Assembly (NCBI GenBank): GCA_900312665.1
Contig: ONZQ02000001.1
Span: forward strand, 4,276,346 to 4,340,345
DNA from: Cephalotrichum gorgonifer
Taxonomy: Eukaryota; Ascomycota; Sordariomycetes; Microascales; Microascaceae
Reading direction: 5' to 3'
DNA: 64,000 bases
Numbering within the stretch: the stretch's first letter is position 1; every line of letters begins with the position of its first letter. Below are positions 33,802 through 44,103 of this stretch, piece after piece. The notes under the pieces were generated by a model, which saw only the letters and a program-made list of their open reading frames with translations, was not told where the DNA came from and made no database searches. Position numbers and translations under genes: made by a program.

Positions 33802-35508
33802 ATGGCCGACCTTGCAAGCCGTGTCACCCAGCCCGCGCCTGCGGCGGATTCAACCCCTGCCCCAGATGCCGCCGAAAACAGCGGAACAGCTGCTGGAGGC
33901 CCTGGCCTCTGGGATTCCGAGGCGAACGTCCAGGTCGCCCTGACCGACCTCCAGTCTGACGAGAGTACCCCGTTCTATTCGGCCACTACGTTTGAGGATC
34001 TGAAGCTGTAAGCACGCGATACCCTGCGGTCATCTATATCTGCGTATCTAACGGCCTATCTCTTATCTAGCTCCCCCGAGCTCCTGCAGGGTCTCCTCGC
34101 CCTAGGCTTCCATAAGCCGTCCAAGATTCAGGGAACCGGCATCCCCATCATGCTCAGCGACCCGCCACAGCATCTACTTGCGCAGTCCCAGTCGGGAACC
34201 GGAAAGACTGCCGCCTTCTCCATCGGACTATTGTCGCGCATCGATCTCAGCGAGCCGGACGTGCCGCAAGCATTGGCACTCGCGCCCAGCCGAGAGCTCG
34301 CCCGTCAAATCGAAGACGTCATTCGAGCCATTGGACACTTCTGCACGGGGCTCAAGATCGCCGCCGCTGTGCCTGGTGGTCTCGCCCGTGGAGAGCCCGT
34401 CAAGGCGAACGTCGTAGTTGGCACCCCAGGCACCGTTCTCGACATCATCAAGCGAAGGCAGCTCAATCCTTCCAAGCTCAAGGTTCTTGTTATTGACGAG
34501 GCCGATAATATGCTGGATGAGCAGGGCCTCGGCGACCAGTGCATGCGCATCAAAGGGTATGCGATTACCCTCCCCCACAATATGCGCTCCTTCGCGTGAC
34601 ACAGCCTTGGATTTCAGGCTCAAGAAATAATATTTACTGACATTTCGTCCCCACAGCGTCCTTCCCAAATCAATTCAGGTGTTGTTGTTCTCCGCTACCT
34701 TCCCGGATAAGGTTATGCGTTACGCCGATATGTTCGCACCCAAAGCGGTTAAGATGACGCTGGCGTCGAGCGATCAGACGGTCAAGGGCATTTCTCAGAT
34801 GTACATGGATTGCCCCAGCGAGAACGAGAAGTATAGCATTCTCTGCAAGCTCTACGGCTTGATGACGGTCGGTTCGTCCGTCATCTTCGTCAAGGTATGC
34901 CGGATCCCTCCCCGGCAGTGAACACAACTCGATACCTAAATCCCGGTTTCTGCTTTGTTATCACCGTGTTCAACTTCCCATGTTCCTCGCTAACTCGATT
35001 CCACCCTTGTCAGACCCGTGAAAGCGCGAGTGAAATCCAGAGACGAATGGAGGCTGACGGGCACCGAGTGTCTGCCCTCCATGGCGCCTTTGAGGGCTCG
35101 GAGAGAGATGCCCTTCTTCAAGATTTCCGCACCGGAAAGTCGAAGGTACTGATTACGACGAATGTTCTCGCCCGTGGTATCGATGTGTCCAGCGTTTCCA
35201 TGGTCATCAATTACGATATCCCCATGAAGGGTAGGGGCGACAGCGAGCCGGATCCGGAGACTTACCTCCACAGAATCGGTCGAACCGGTCGTTTCGGCCG
35301 CATCGGTGTCAGTATCAGCTTCGTCTACGACAAGAAGAGCTTCACGGCCTTGAGCAGCATTGCCAATAAGTATGGCATCGATCTCGTCCAGCTAAGCCCC
35401 GACGACTGGGACGATACGGAGAAGCGCGTGCAGACGGTGATCAAGTCAAACAGGGCTCAGGCCGGATATGCGCCCAGCGCAACGGACCCGCAGGCTACGC
35501 CGGCGTAG
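33802..35508 (+). CDS. DBP5: DEAD-box ATP-dependent RNA helicase Dbp5 (mRNA export)
   Basis: RNA helicase of the cytoplasmic face of the nuclear pore that strips export factors from mRNA with Gle1/InsP6. The model joins 33802-34007, 34071-34556, 34657-34894 and 35014-35508 for 474 residues, the size of yeast Dbp5. The extended N-terminus is Ala/Pro-rich. Motifs in order: Q motif ([14 protein letters not shown]), motif [11 protein letters not shown] at 106-115, [19 protein letters not shown] at 211-214, SAT (FSATFPD), [16 protein letters not shown] and [13 protein letters not shown]. The block [19 protein letters not shown] is typical of the Dbp5/DDX19 group. All three introns are GT-AG; phases 2, 2 and 0 agree. 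Confidence 0.96.
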
Positions 35509-38385
35509 GGTGCCGGTTGGAAACCTCGCGGTTGGTCCAATCAGAAAGTATCCTACTGAAGCACGCTTGCAGAACATATGCAAAGGGCCTGCCAGGGGTA
35601 TCATAACGGACGGCTCCGGACATGGAGAGGAGAAGCAAAGGGAAGGGGGGAGAAGAATGGGGCAAATACCAGTTAACTCGAGCGGCTTAAACCGCTGATT
35701 TGGTCAGGCTTTAACCATCACGTCGTATCGAAGCTGGGATGGCCGAAATTGCATTTCACAAGAAGGGAGTGGAATTTGATGATTTGTATGCAAGCGGGGC
35801 GCCAAGAGGCAGACGTGACGAGGAAACACCTCGAAAAGGAACAGATGCGATGTTTTCCCAGCTAATACCAATATTTCTACGAGCAAGTTCTTCACCCGTA
35901 CCAAACGAGGCAAAGTTGGCAAGGGGTTTCGCTGCGTATGCTCGTATATCGAATGTTTCAACTCGGCGCGTCGTCAGACTCGGTAGAGGTGATGAGAACG
36001 TGATGGTGCCTTGTTTTCAGGGGAAGCACAGGGATTGATGTATAGTGAAGGGGAATGGAAGGATTACCGTACTGGGAGTAATACACTAACGGCTTGGAAG
36101 CTTCTTCAGGCCGAAACAGGGCATTTTCCCATTAAGATTGTCCGTGCGCCTGAGAGGCTCTTCGTGTGATATGTGGGGTAAGGAATGGATAGGAAGACTG
36201 GAATCTTTATGGTTTGTTTTGAAGGAGGGGGGCTATATGTGGTGATATATAGGGATCGAAGGCACGCTAGTGAGATTCGTAAGGGGCCGAGAAGGGGAAT
36301 TGGAACGGGGATGTGGGTTTCGTGTGGTGGCAGGCGGGGGAGATTAGAATGCATGGGAAGTAGTCAAGGTGGGTTCGGTGTTGATGAACCGGCTGTCTTC
36401 CGGAGGGAGGGTGGAGGGAGCCCAGTTCCCGGAAACGGCTTGGCGGGACGGACAGAAGACAAAAGCCAGAGGAGGGAAGGGATCACAGCCTAGAAGGTCG
36501 GATTCAGCTGGGCGGGGGGGAGTGAAAGTGTTCTAAATCGGGAGCGATCTCTCGGATCTGTGATCTCCGAAACATAGATCACCAAGGTCAGCGGAACGGG
36601 GGCGAAATGGCAACCCCGGAAACTAAGAAGACAGGGGGCAGACACATTCGCCACGTCGTTTCACGAGGGTGAGATGGGGTGGCCGATACGTCCACTCCTG
36701 TCGAGGCGGCCGCCAGTGGAGGGGCCGCCTTCTGACACACTACTACACTACTGTTTAGCGAGGCGCCGGCCACCTGGCGCATACAGACTTTTCCGTCCAA
36801 TTACGACGATTAAGCATAATAGGCTCGACGTAAAGGGGGTATCGCGGGGGAGAAACCATGTAAGCGCTGGAGGTTGTGTGATGCGCGCTTAGTCGGCGGC
36901 TAAATGTACGCTGACGCCAGCCACTGAGGGCACGTCATGCCATGTTGCTGTGGGTCGTGGGGCTGCGCCGGGGCCAACCACCTGCCGCCGCCAGACATAG
37001 CCACGCCCTTGTCCCTCGTGCCTGCTGCCGCCTAAAAGATACTTGTACTCGTCCTCTTGAGCAGCCCCAAGCTCAGGTCTGTAGGCAGCGAGTCTTAGTC
37101 GTTTCCTTTGTATATTCTCACTCATCGTCCCAAAATAACTTTTGGGGGTGGAACCTTGCGTCACTTATCCGCCTTTTTATTTTATCTTTTACAATGATGC
37201 CTTTCGAGGCCGCTTACCCGCTGAATCCCGATTTCCATGACTACCTACTGTGCCTAGCAGCTAGTGAGTGCTCAGCGAGAAGAGGATCAGATCAGGGATT
37301 CAACGAATTTTCAGGAACAACGCAGGGAAAGCGCCGTGGCGTATTACAGATATGCAGGAGCGATGCCGACCCTGCTTCTGATACGACGTTGAGAGTCACT
37401 CCTTCCCTCCCTTGCCCTTGCAAGTACTTCGAGGCTTGATCCATCCTCTTTGGCCGCATTTGGATCACTGTGATAGGTGCAGCTCCCCCACACAAAGGGA
37501 CTTTGGGAATTTAGCGCCCGCCTCTGGGTCGTTGGCCCGTTCGGCATTCGGCCGCAACCTTGGGCGCTTTCACTTTCCACCCCATATCATTCTCGCTTCT
37601 AGGTCACGTCCACCCCATCAGACCACAAAGGCAAAGGCCCAACTAGGTCCTGGGGGCAAAGGGCAGCTTTTTCCGAAATGGTAGAGTGGCAGGATGGCCG
37701 GAAGCCCTCGCCTGGGGCTAAAAATACCACGGGTCTGCGAGATGCCGCCGTGAAAGTGGTTGCCGGTGAGCCCGCCGCTTACACTCCACATCCTCCTTCG
37801 CGGACAACATGGCCCCCCCATTCCCATTCCCATGGCCTTAAGCCGGATGAGAGGCTTGGCTGCATTCTGCCTCTGCTTTCTTGTACCCCCTTTCGCGCGA
37901 GAGGTACGCATCTCACACGAGACTACATGTACACTCCCTGCGCCTGCTTCCTCGGTTGTACTACACTCCCCTTACCTCTCTCATTCCTCTCTCGCCCACA
38001 CACCAATTTCCAGTGCCAAGGACACACCCTTTGCCTTCGGCACTATTCTTGGCGCCCATTGAAGCCAACACCCGTCTGCCCGCAGGCCCAAGATGCGGCC
38101 GTGAGACCTTAATAGTTCCCTTCACCCCGTATATTCTGAACCCCTTCGTCCTTTGTTCCCTACTTTCCTTACTTTTCTCCTCCCTTCTTTCTCCACCTTC
38201 GTGAAAGAGCCCTCCAATGCCCCGTGCTTCCATGAGTTTACTCCTTCATCGCCGTAGTGTGAGATAGTCCTCATACCAACCCCCTTCACATCCCGATATG
38301 AGAGACGCGCCCACGGACTCGAAAGAACATATTGAAACATGCCTCTCACTGGCCTCACCTATCTACCCGCCAGACGTCATATAGG
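35509..38385. other. Intergenic region, no gene seen
   Basis: About 2.9 kb between the DBP5 stop and the CFEM gene start. Open frames are short and of mixed composition on both strands. The 38,050-38,385 part is pyrimidine-rich and probably the CFEM gene promoter and 5' untranslated region. A TACTTGTACTCG motif lies at 37040-37051. Confidence 0.55.
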
Positions 38386-40805
38386 ATGGCAACCAAGCGT
38401 CGTCTCCTGCCATCACCTCGGACGACGGCACTCCTCCTCCCCCTCCTCCTTATAACCAGAGCCCACGCCCACAAGGACAGCGGCAACACCGTCTCGTCCG
38501 ATGTGGCGAGCCTCGTGCCTGCCTGTGCGCAGGAGTGTCTCGCCTCCTTCGTTGACGGCAACTTCCCCGGTCTCGACTGCAGCAAGGCCGGTTCGTCGTT
38601 GGAATGTGTGTGCGGACATACTGGCGCCTCAGGCTTCACCGTCGGGGAAGGGGCCGTCCAGTGTCTCCTTGCCGCCAAGTCGGTAGGAATCTGCACGGGA
38701 CACGATGTCGATAGTAAGTTCGCAATCTTATCACGGCCATAGGCTAAGTTTCATCTTAGAGGGCATCTAGACTGACGTCCCTACCAGAAACAGTAATGGA
38801 CCAGGGGTATAGCATATGCCATGGCCAGCCAAATTACGTGCGGCCCACGCACTCTACGATCCAAGCTACTCTGAGCTTAGACAGGTCGTCGAGACTACTC
38901 GTTCCAGCCCCGACCCTAACAACCACTTTCCCCCCCAGTAGCCCTACCGCGAGTGCCCCTACCATAGACGTCCCTACCACCACTACCTCACCTGTAACCG
39001 CCTCCTCGTCGACATCCAAAATCTCCTCGGGCCGGCCAACCGAAACCGGCACCACCTCGAGCCCCAATGATGCCGAGGAGGCGGAGGAGGCCAGGTCCGG
39101 CCCCTCCAACGGTCTCAACACAGCTGAGATAGCCGGTCTGGCCGCAGGGCTAGTCACGGCTTTTGCCATCGCCCTCCTCACAATCTGCCTCGCTAGGCGC
39201 CGCCGGAAGAAGCACTACCCTGACATCGAGACGAGCTTCTTCATGCCCCGAGAGAAGCTCAAGTCCCTATCTCGGCGCTTCACCATCCGGCCCACGGGCC
39301 ATAACATCTCCGCCCCACTCCACGGGTCTCCGAACCGCCCTCCCGCGGAGTTCCCGATGGGCCAACACGGGCCTGTGCCAGGGAATCGGCCGCGGACGTT
39401 TATCTTCCCCAAGTCCGCCCAGCCGACGACGGCCAACGTGGCGAGAAATCTCCCGCGGCGTACGCCGACGGCATCTCCCGTCGCCGGCCTTGCGGTCACC
39501 GCCGCAGCCGCGGTGCCCTTAGGAGCGAACCTCTCTGAGCCTAAACGGGCGAACCCCTCTGAATCTCGGCCGGGCAGCCAAGGAAGGCCCGTCCTGTCAC
39601 TAGCCATTCCAAAGGACACCATAAACCCCGCCCGCACCCGTACCCGCAAGCAAAAGCCCGCCCCCAAGAGGGCCGATCCCAGCACAAAGGTCCCCGTCAC
39701 TAGCCCCGCCATGAGGCCCGAAATCGCCGCCAGGAACGTCCCGGTGTCGAGCCCCCCCAAGCCCACGGTGCGAGTGGTAGAGGACGACAGCCCGCTGACG
39801 GAATTTGAGGAGGACGGCCGCGACAGCCCTGTCCAGATATGGCGGCCGCCCTCCGCGGCGCCGAACTCTGCCGCGGCCGCGCTGTACGTCGCCGACAAGT
39901 TCGGGAACTGGGTGCTCGCGGATGAGCGCCAGAAGAAGCGCATCTCCCTCGCCGAGCTAGAGGGCTCGTCGCCTGTCATCTCGAGAGGTGCCGGCAGCGC
40001 GTTCGCGGCGGGACCGTCAGCGGCGACAGCAGCGACGACTGCTCGGGCTCCGAATCCAGGAGGCGCGGGGCTGCGGCCGCCGGCGGAGATCTACCGGCAG
40101 GGAGAGACGAGGAAGGAGATGGCGTCCGCCGCGTCGAGCGTGTACTCCACCGACGACAGCGCCTGGAACCCATCCAACGCGCCACCCATCCCAGCGAACC
40201 CCCTTGTACCGAAGCCACTGGCCACGAGGCAGGCCCAACGACAGCCCGGGGCCGCCGGCCCCGCGTCGCGCCCGCGGTATTCCCCCGTCCTCAACCCATT
40301 CCTTGACGAGAACGGCGTCTCGCCCGTCCGCGCCACGTTCGTGACCCCGCTTGGCCCCAGACCCCGGGCCCCAGGCCAGGGGTCGACGCCCCGCTCACCC
40401 GCGCGCGGGGGTGCACAGCCACCACGCCAGTTCGCGCGGTCCTCGCCTGGCCAGCCGAGTCCGACTCTAGGGGCGCTCAGCAAGCCCGTCGCGCCCATAT
40501 ACGCCGCGAACTACTCCCAGCGGACGCCGCGGACACCGCAGCCGCCACCGAGTACATACGCACCCGCCGCTCCCCCTCCCTCCACCTTCGCATCTGCCGG
40601 CCCCTCCGCCTACCAACCCTCCCCGACCTCGTCCCTCCTCGCGAAGCGCCTGGGCCACGAGAAGGCAGCTAGCCTCTCGCTGCGCGGCTCTGAGATATCG
40701 TCGAGGAGCGGAGGCGGAGGGGGCCAGCTGCCCAGCACCCCTAATTGGAAGCCGCTGCTCACCCCCGAGAGGAGGGGTGAGGATCTGTATCTGAGTTTAC
40801 GATAG
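38386..40805 (+). CDS. CFEM-domain single-pass membrane protein
   Basis: Fungus-specific surface protein, 781 residues from 38386-38713 and 38788-40805. A signal peptide covers about 1-27 (ALLLPLLLITRAHA). A CFEM domain follows with all eight Cys (PAC, QEC, LDC, LEC, VC, QC, GIC, SIC), interrupted by the intron. A Ser/Thr-rich stretch leads to one membrane helix at about 223-244 (EIAGLAAGLVTAFAIALLTICLA) with a stop-transfer RRRRKKH. The remaining 530 residues are a Pro/Ser/Ala-rich, probably disordered cytoplasmic tail with YADK/YVADKFGNWVLAD near the middle. The Asp that ligates haem in Rbt5/Csa2-type CFEM domains seems to be Ser here, so haem binding is doubtful; a sensor or wall-linked role is equally possible. 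Confidence 0.88.
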
Positions 40806-41526
40806 AAAACGGCCCCGTCTCCGCGCGTCCCAGCGCGTTTCCATTTTTTGTACCTATCTACCCAACCTGTCATTCCGAGATTTCTTAGTTAATTCTTCTT
40901 TCTTTCCTTTCTTTGTCATAATGTTTCAAGGGGGAGTTGGGCGGGAGTTTTGTTCAGTTTGATACCCTGTATACTAGATGTCCGTGAACTAGAGAGAGAG
41001 AGGTAAATAGTATAGAAGGTACACGAGTAAATTTGATCAATATAATGCCTCTAGGGTGTTTCCCTTGTTCTTATACTTCATAAATCTATATACATGAACT
41101 GTTTCCATGCACAGAGTAGTGGCGTTACCAACGTAGCCATTCCACCTAGCACCCATCGAGAGCGCACCCATCCGGTTTACCTCCCCGAGTGGGCGGCCCC
41201 CTTTGCGCCTGCGGACGCGTTAAAGAATGGGTCAGGTTTTGGATACAGAAAATTATCATCCACCATCCGCGAGTCGTTTCCACTCCTGGTCCTTCGGCTG
41301 GGATCCCGTGGAGCGTACGCAGAACATGGCTCTTGTCCCCGTCCTTTGGATAGGGACCTCCATCGTCCGTAGTACAGGTAGGCCCGCGACATCATGTCCG
41401 ATAGGTTCATTTGCCGTGATATCTCGTCGGGCTACTGTGTAGAAGTCTTTTCAGCTCATTGTTTATGTCCAATGCGGCTGGCTTTTTTTTTTTTTCATCT
41501 TTGCCGTATTCACAATGCAAGTCTGG
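40806..41526. other. Intergenic region, no gene seen
   Basis: 721 bp between the CFEM gene and a convergent hypothetical gene. AT-richer sequence just after 40805 is consistent with a 3' untranslated region and polyadenylation. Confidence 0.55.
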
Positions 41527-42295
41527 TTAGCTTTGCACATTGTCGGTGCGAGAGGAACGCTCGATATCCCCCGTGAGCAATTCCTCCAAGAAATCAGCAT
41601 CGGACATCAGCATCTCAGAGCCGGCGCCCTCCATTTCAGGGAGTGTTTTTTCTTGGACCGTGGCTTGAATGATGTCGTTCCAGTTCCATTCTCTTCCAAA
41701 CCCCTTCCCCCTTTTCGGAACCCTCATCGGCTTCGGATTTCCTTCTCGGTACAAGCGCGTCCACAGCGTGGCCCGCAAGACGTGCCGCGTCCCTCGTCGC
41801 CCCAACAGAATCAAGGAGCCATAGAGCTTCCTGATAGGCATCTGGGTGGGAAAATCGACGACACGATCTGGACGGCCGTCCATTTATGAGCCGGGGTTCG
41901 CTCGCGCTACTCTTCGAGTTGGTTGCCCGAGATTCCCTGAGTGGGCCCGTTCCCGCGGGTGGCTGCGTTGTCTGCGCGGTTGGGTCGAGAGTCAAAGGGT
42001 TGAATAGCATGGATTTTCGGTTTACCAGGAGTGGCTCGGTGCCATCCGGCTTAGGTAGGTATCCTGTAGCCCGCGCATCTTGAATATGGGATTCGTTATC
42101 AGGCGAGTCTGGGGGATGGCGTCCAGACTTCGAGGTTGGATCGAGAGTATCACGATCTAAGCGACCCGCTGCGCCCACGCTCTCCCGCGGGGTCTCATCA
42201 GGAACACCTCTTCCCGACTTGGTTGCTTCGGGGTTCGAGGGTGAGGATGAGGATGTTTCGTGGGGTTGATCGCAGGACGACGACATGGAGTCCAC
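41527..42295 (-). CDS. Hypothetical protein, exon structure uncertain
   Basis: I do not recognise this protein. Two frames on the minus strand look coding. The upstream one (from 42295) is polar and Ser/Pro/Asp-rich (MDSMSSSCDQPHETSSSS), including the segment ARATGYLPKPDGTEPLL. The downstream one ends at 41527 and is more globular (MPIRKLYGSLILLGRRG, REWNWNDIIQATVQEK, SDADFLEELLTG). A plausible model joins 42026-42295 to 41527-41841 through a 184-base intron with donor GTAAAC and the strong acceptor TTTTCCCACCCAG, giving 194 residues. The alternative is a single exon 41636-42295 (219 residues) whose last part would then be the shadow frame. It is also possible that a frameshift has broken the gene. 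Confidence 0.4.
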
Positions 42296-42865
42296 TCGGG
42301 AAGTAGCAATGGCTCAGCCTCTCGTGAGTTGGTTGGGCAGATACGCTCCTGACTAGGAGGGAAAGATGTGGACTAGGGTGTAAGTATACTGAGTACAAGG
42401 TACATTAGATGATAGAAGCTGAGGTTCCTGGTAAATATCATAACAGTGATGTAGGTAGAGACGAGGAAAACGGGTGTGCAGTATGTTGCGCGTGGCAGGA
42501 CTGATAGCCTCGTTCAGTTTCCTGTTGGAGATCCGGGATCTGAGCCAGAACCCCGAAAACCGGCAAATGCTCTGTCGTAAGTCGGGAGGGGGTGGGAGGC
42601 GGAATGCGCGATGGACGTGAGCGCCTGCCAAGTAAGGAAGGCATGTTCGTGCAATACTCCACCCAACCCAACCCTTTCCCATCTGCTCTTACTCCCAAAT
42701 AGATTCCCAGACAGAGCTTCAAGGTACCGACCGCATGTTGCGTGATGGCGTTTCCCAAGCCAGAATGACCAACATTTTGCAATTAATCGTAACAACATAG
42801 TGCTACTTCAGAGTATGTGTGGCTACTCGTCAGCTAATCAATCCAAGAACACCCACCAGCCCATC
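42296..42865. other. Intergenic region, no gene seen
   Basis: 570 bp between the hypothetical gene start and the DUF92 gene stop. No coding or RNA-gene signal recognised. Confidence 0.5.
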
Positions 42866-44103
42866 TCACCGTCCCAGGATCGAGCTCATTGGGACATCCC
42901 AGAAGTACCCGGCGACGGCCATGGCCCCAACACTCATGGTGAGCGCCATCAGGAAGTTCACATCATTATTGTCGAGCAGATTCCACCCGCTCTCCACGAC
43001 CCTGGTGGGCCGACCGTCCCCAAAGCTCGGCCTCCGCTGTTTCGTCTTCGCGCCAGGTCCCGTCTCCCCCGACGCCCCATCCCTGTTCTCAACGGCATGC
43101 ATGCCCTCGCCAGAAAACACGGCACCCTCTACAGATGCAAGGGCGCTGTGCGCCACTTCTGACCCTACTAGGACGCGCACACCACCTTCACCTTCCACGA
43201 TCTTCCCGGTGCGGCTGTCTTTCACTGTACGCTGGAACAGGCCGCCAAGAACGCTGTCGACAAGGCTTCCAAGGGTGCCCCAGAGGGTAAGCCCGACAAA
43301 GAACACGGCGCGCCGCTCCCACGTCCAGGCGCCACCTTCGATGCTGTAATCCTCACCGCACGTAGGTAGGAATATCATAGAGGACGCGACGATAATGCTG
43401 GAGCCTAGGAGCCCGGCCAAGAGGCCAGTAACCGTTACTCCGCCGTTGGTACCGGGAGGTACTTTTCGCAGTGTTAAGGACGTGATTAGGCGTGGCTGGC
43501 TCTTGGAGAGGATCCCGAGCTCGGAGCTGAATGTATCGGCTGCGACGGCAGCGTAGTTTGCGATGATACCGACGACGAGGAGGTCGCCGCCCCACGAAAA
43601 GCAAGCATCAGACGGTTCGGACTGGCCGCCCTGGCGCTTCTCGAGGAGGGTCGCGTGGGCGAGGGATAGTATCGTCGCTACGAGCGAGTTCGCAAATACT
43701 GCAAGGAGACGAGGTAACGTTAGCTAAAGCGTCGGTTGGGTGTGGGGTACAGGACGGGTGCTTCACTTGCCTTGGACGTGGGTTCTCGGACCTTCGCCCC
43801 CAGACGTGCCTTTGGAGGGGACTGTCAACGTAGCCTTCACATCTTTCTTAACCTACCAAGGTTTGTTAGCACCGAGGAGTTTCGTCCGTCGTGGAGGGAT
43901 ATATCCCCGCGACCAACCTTCGTAACCCGAGTTCCGGTGAGGAAGAATACAACTAGAAGCACAAACGGAAGGTTCCATGGGTGGTAGGCATGCGCAATAG
44001 CAGTTATGGCCGCCGCGACTATTCCTACCGGGGTGAGAGACTTGTGGGACCAGGCGCGATACACCAGAGCCAGAGTAGCTGGCGCCGCGATCACGGCTTT
44101 CAT
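42866..44103 (-). CDS. DUF92 / TMEM19 family integral membrane protein
   Basis: Polytopic membrane protein of 366 residues from 43918-44103, 43771-43852 and 42866-43698 (minus strand). The family includes human TMEM19 and plant VTE6 (phytyl-phosphate kinase); the role in fungi is unsettled. The N-terminus lacks a cleavable signal and has hydrophobic helices (LTPVGIVAAAITAIAHAY, NLPFVLLVVFFLTG). The conserved family core follows: TRVTKVKKDVKAT, then RTHVQVFANS, the block AAVAADTFSSELGILSKSQPR and TNGGVTVTGLLAGLLGS. A polar loop (about 270-330) is inserted before the last helix (NFLMALTMSVGAMAVAGYFW). Intron 2 has a GC donor (CAAG then GCAAGT, 72 bases); it is required to keep the HVQVFANS block in frame. 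Intron 1 has donor GTTGGT and branch GCTAAC. Confidence 0.9.

Noticed and set aside
39215..39979. 254-codon open frame antisense to the CFEM gene tail
   Set aside because: It lies opposite low-complexity Pro/Ala/Ser coding sequence, so its openness is expected, and it has no domain.
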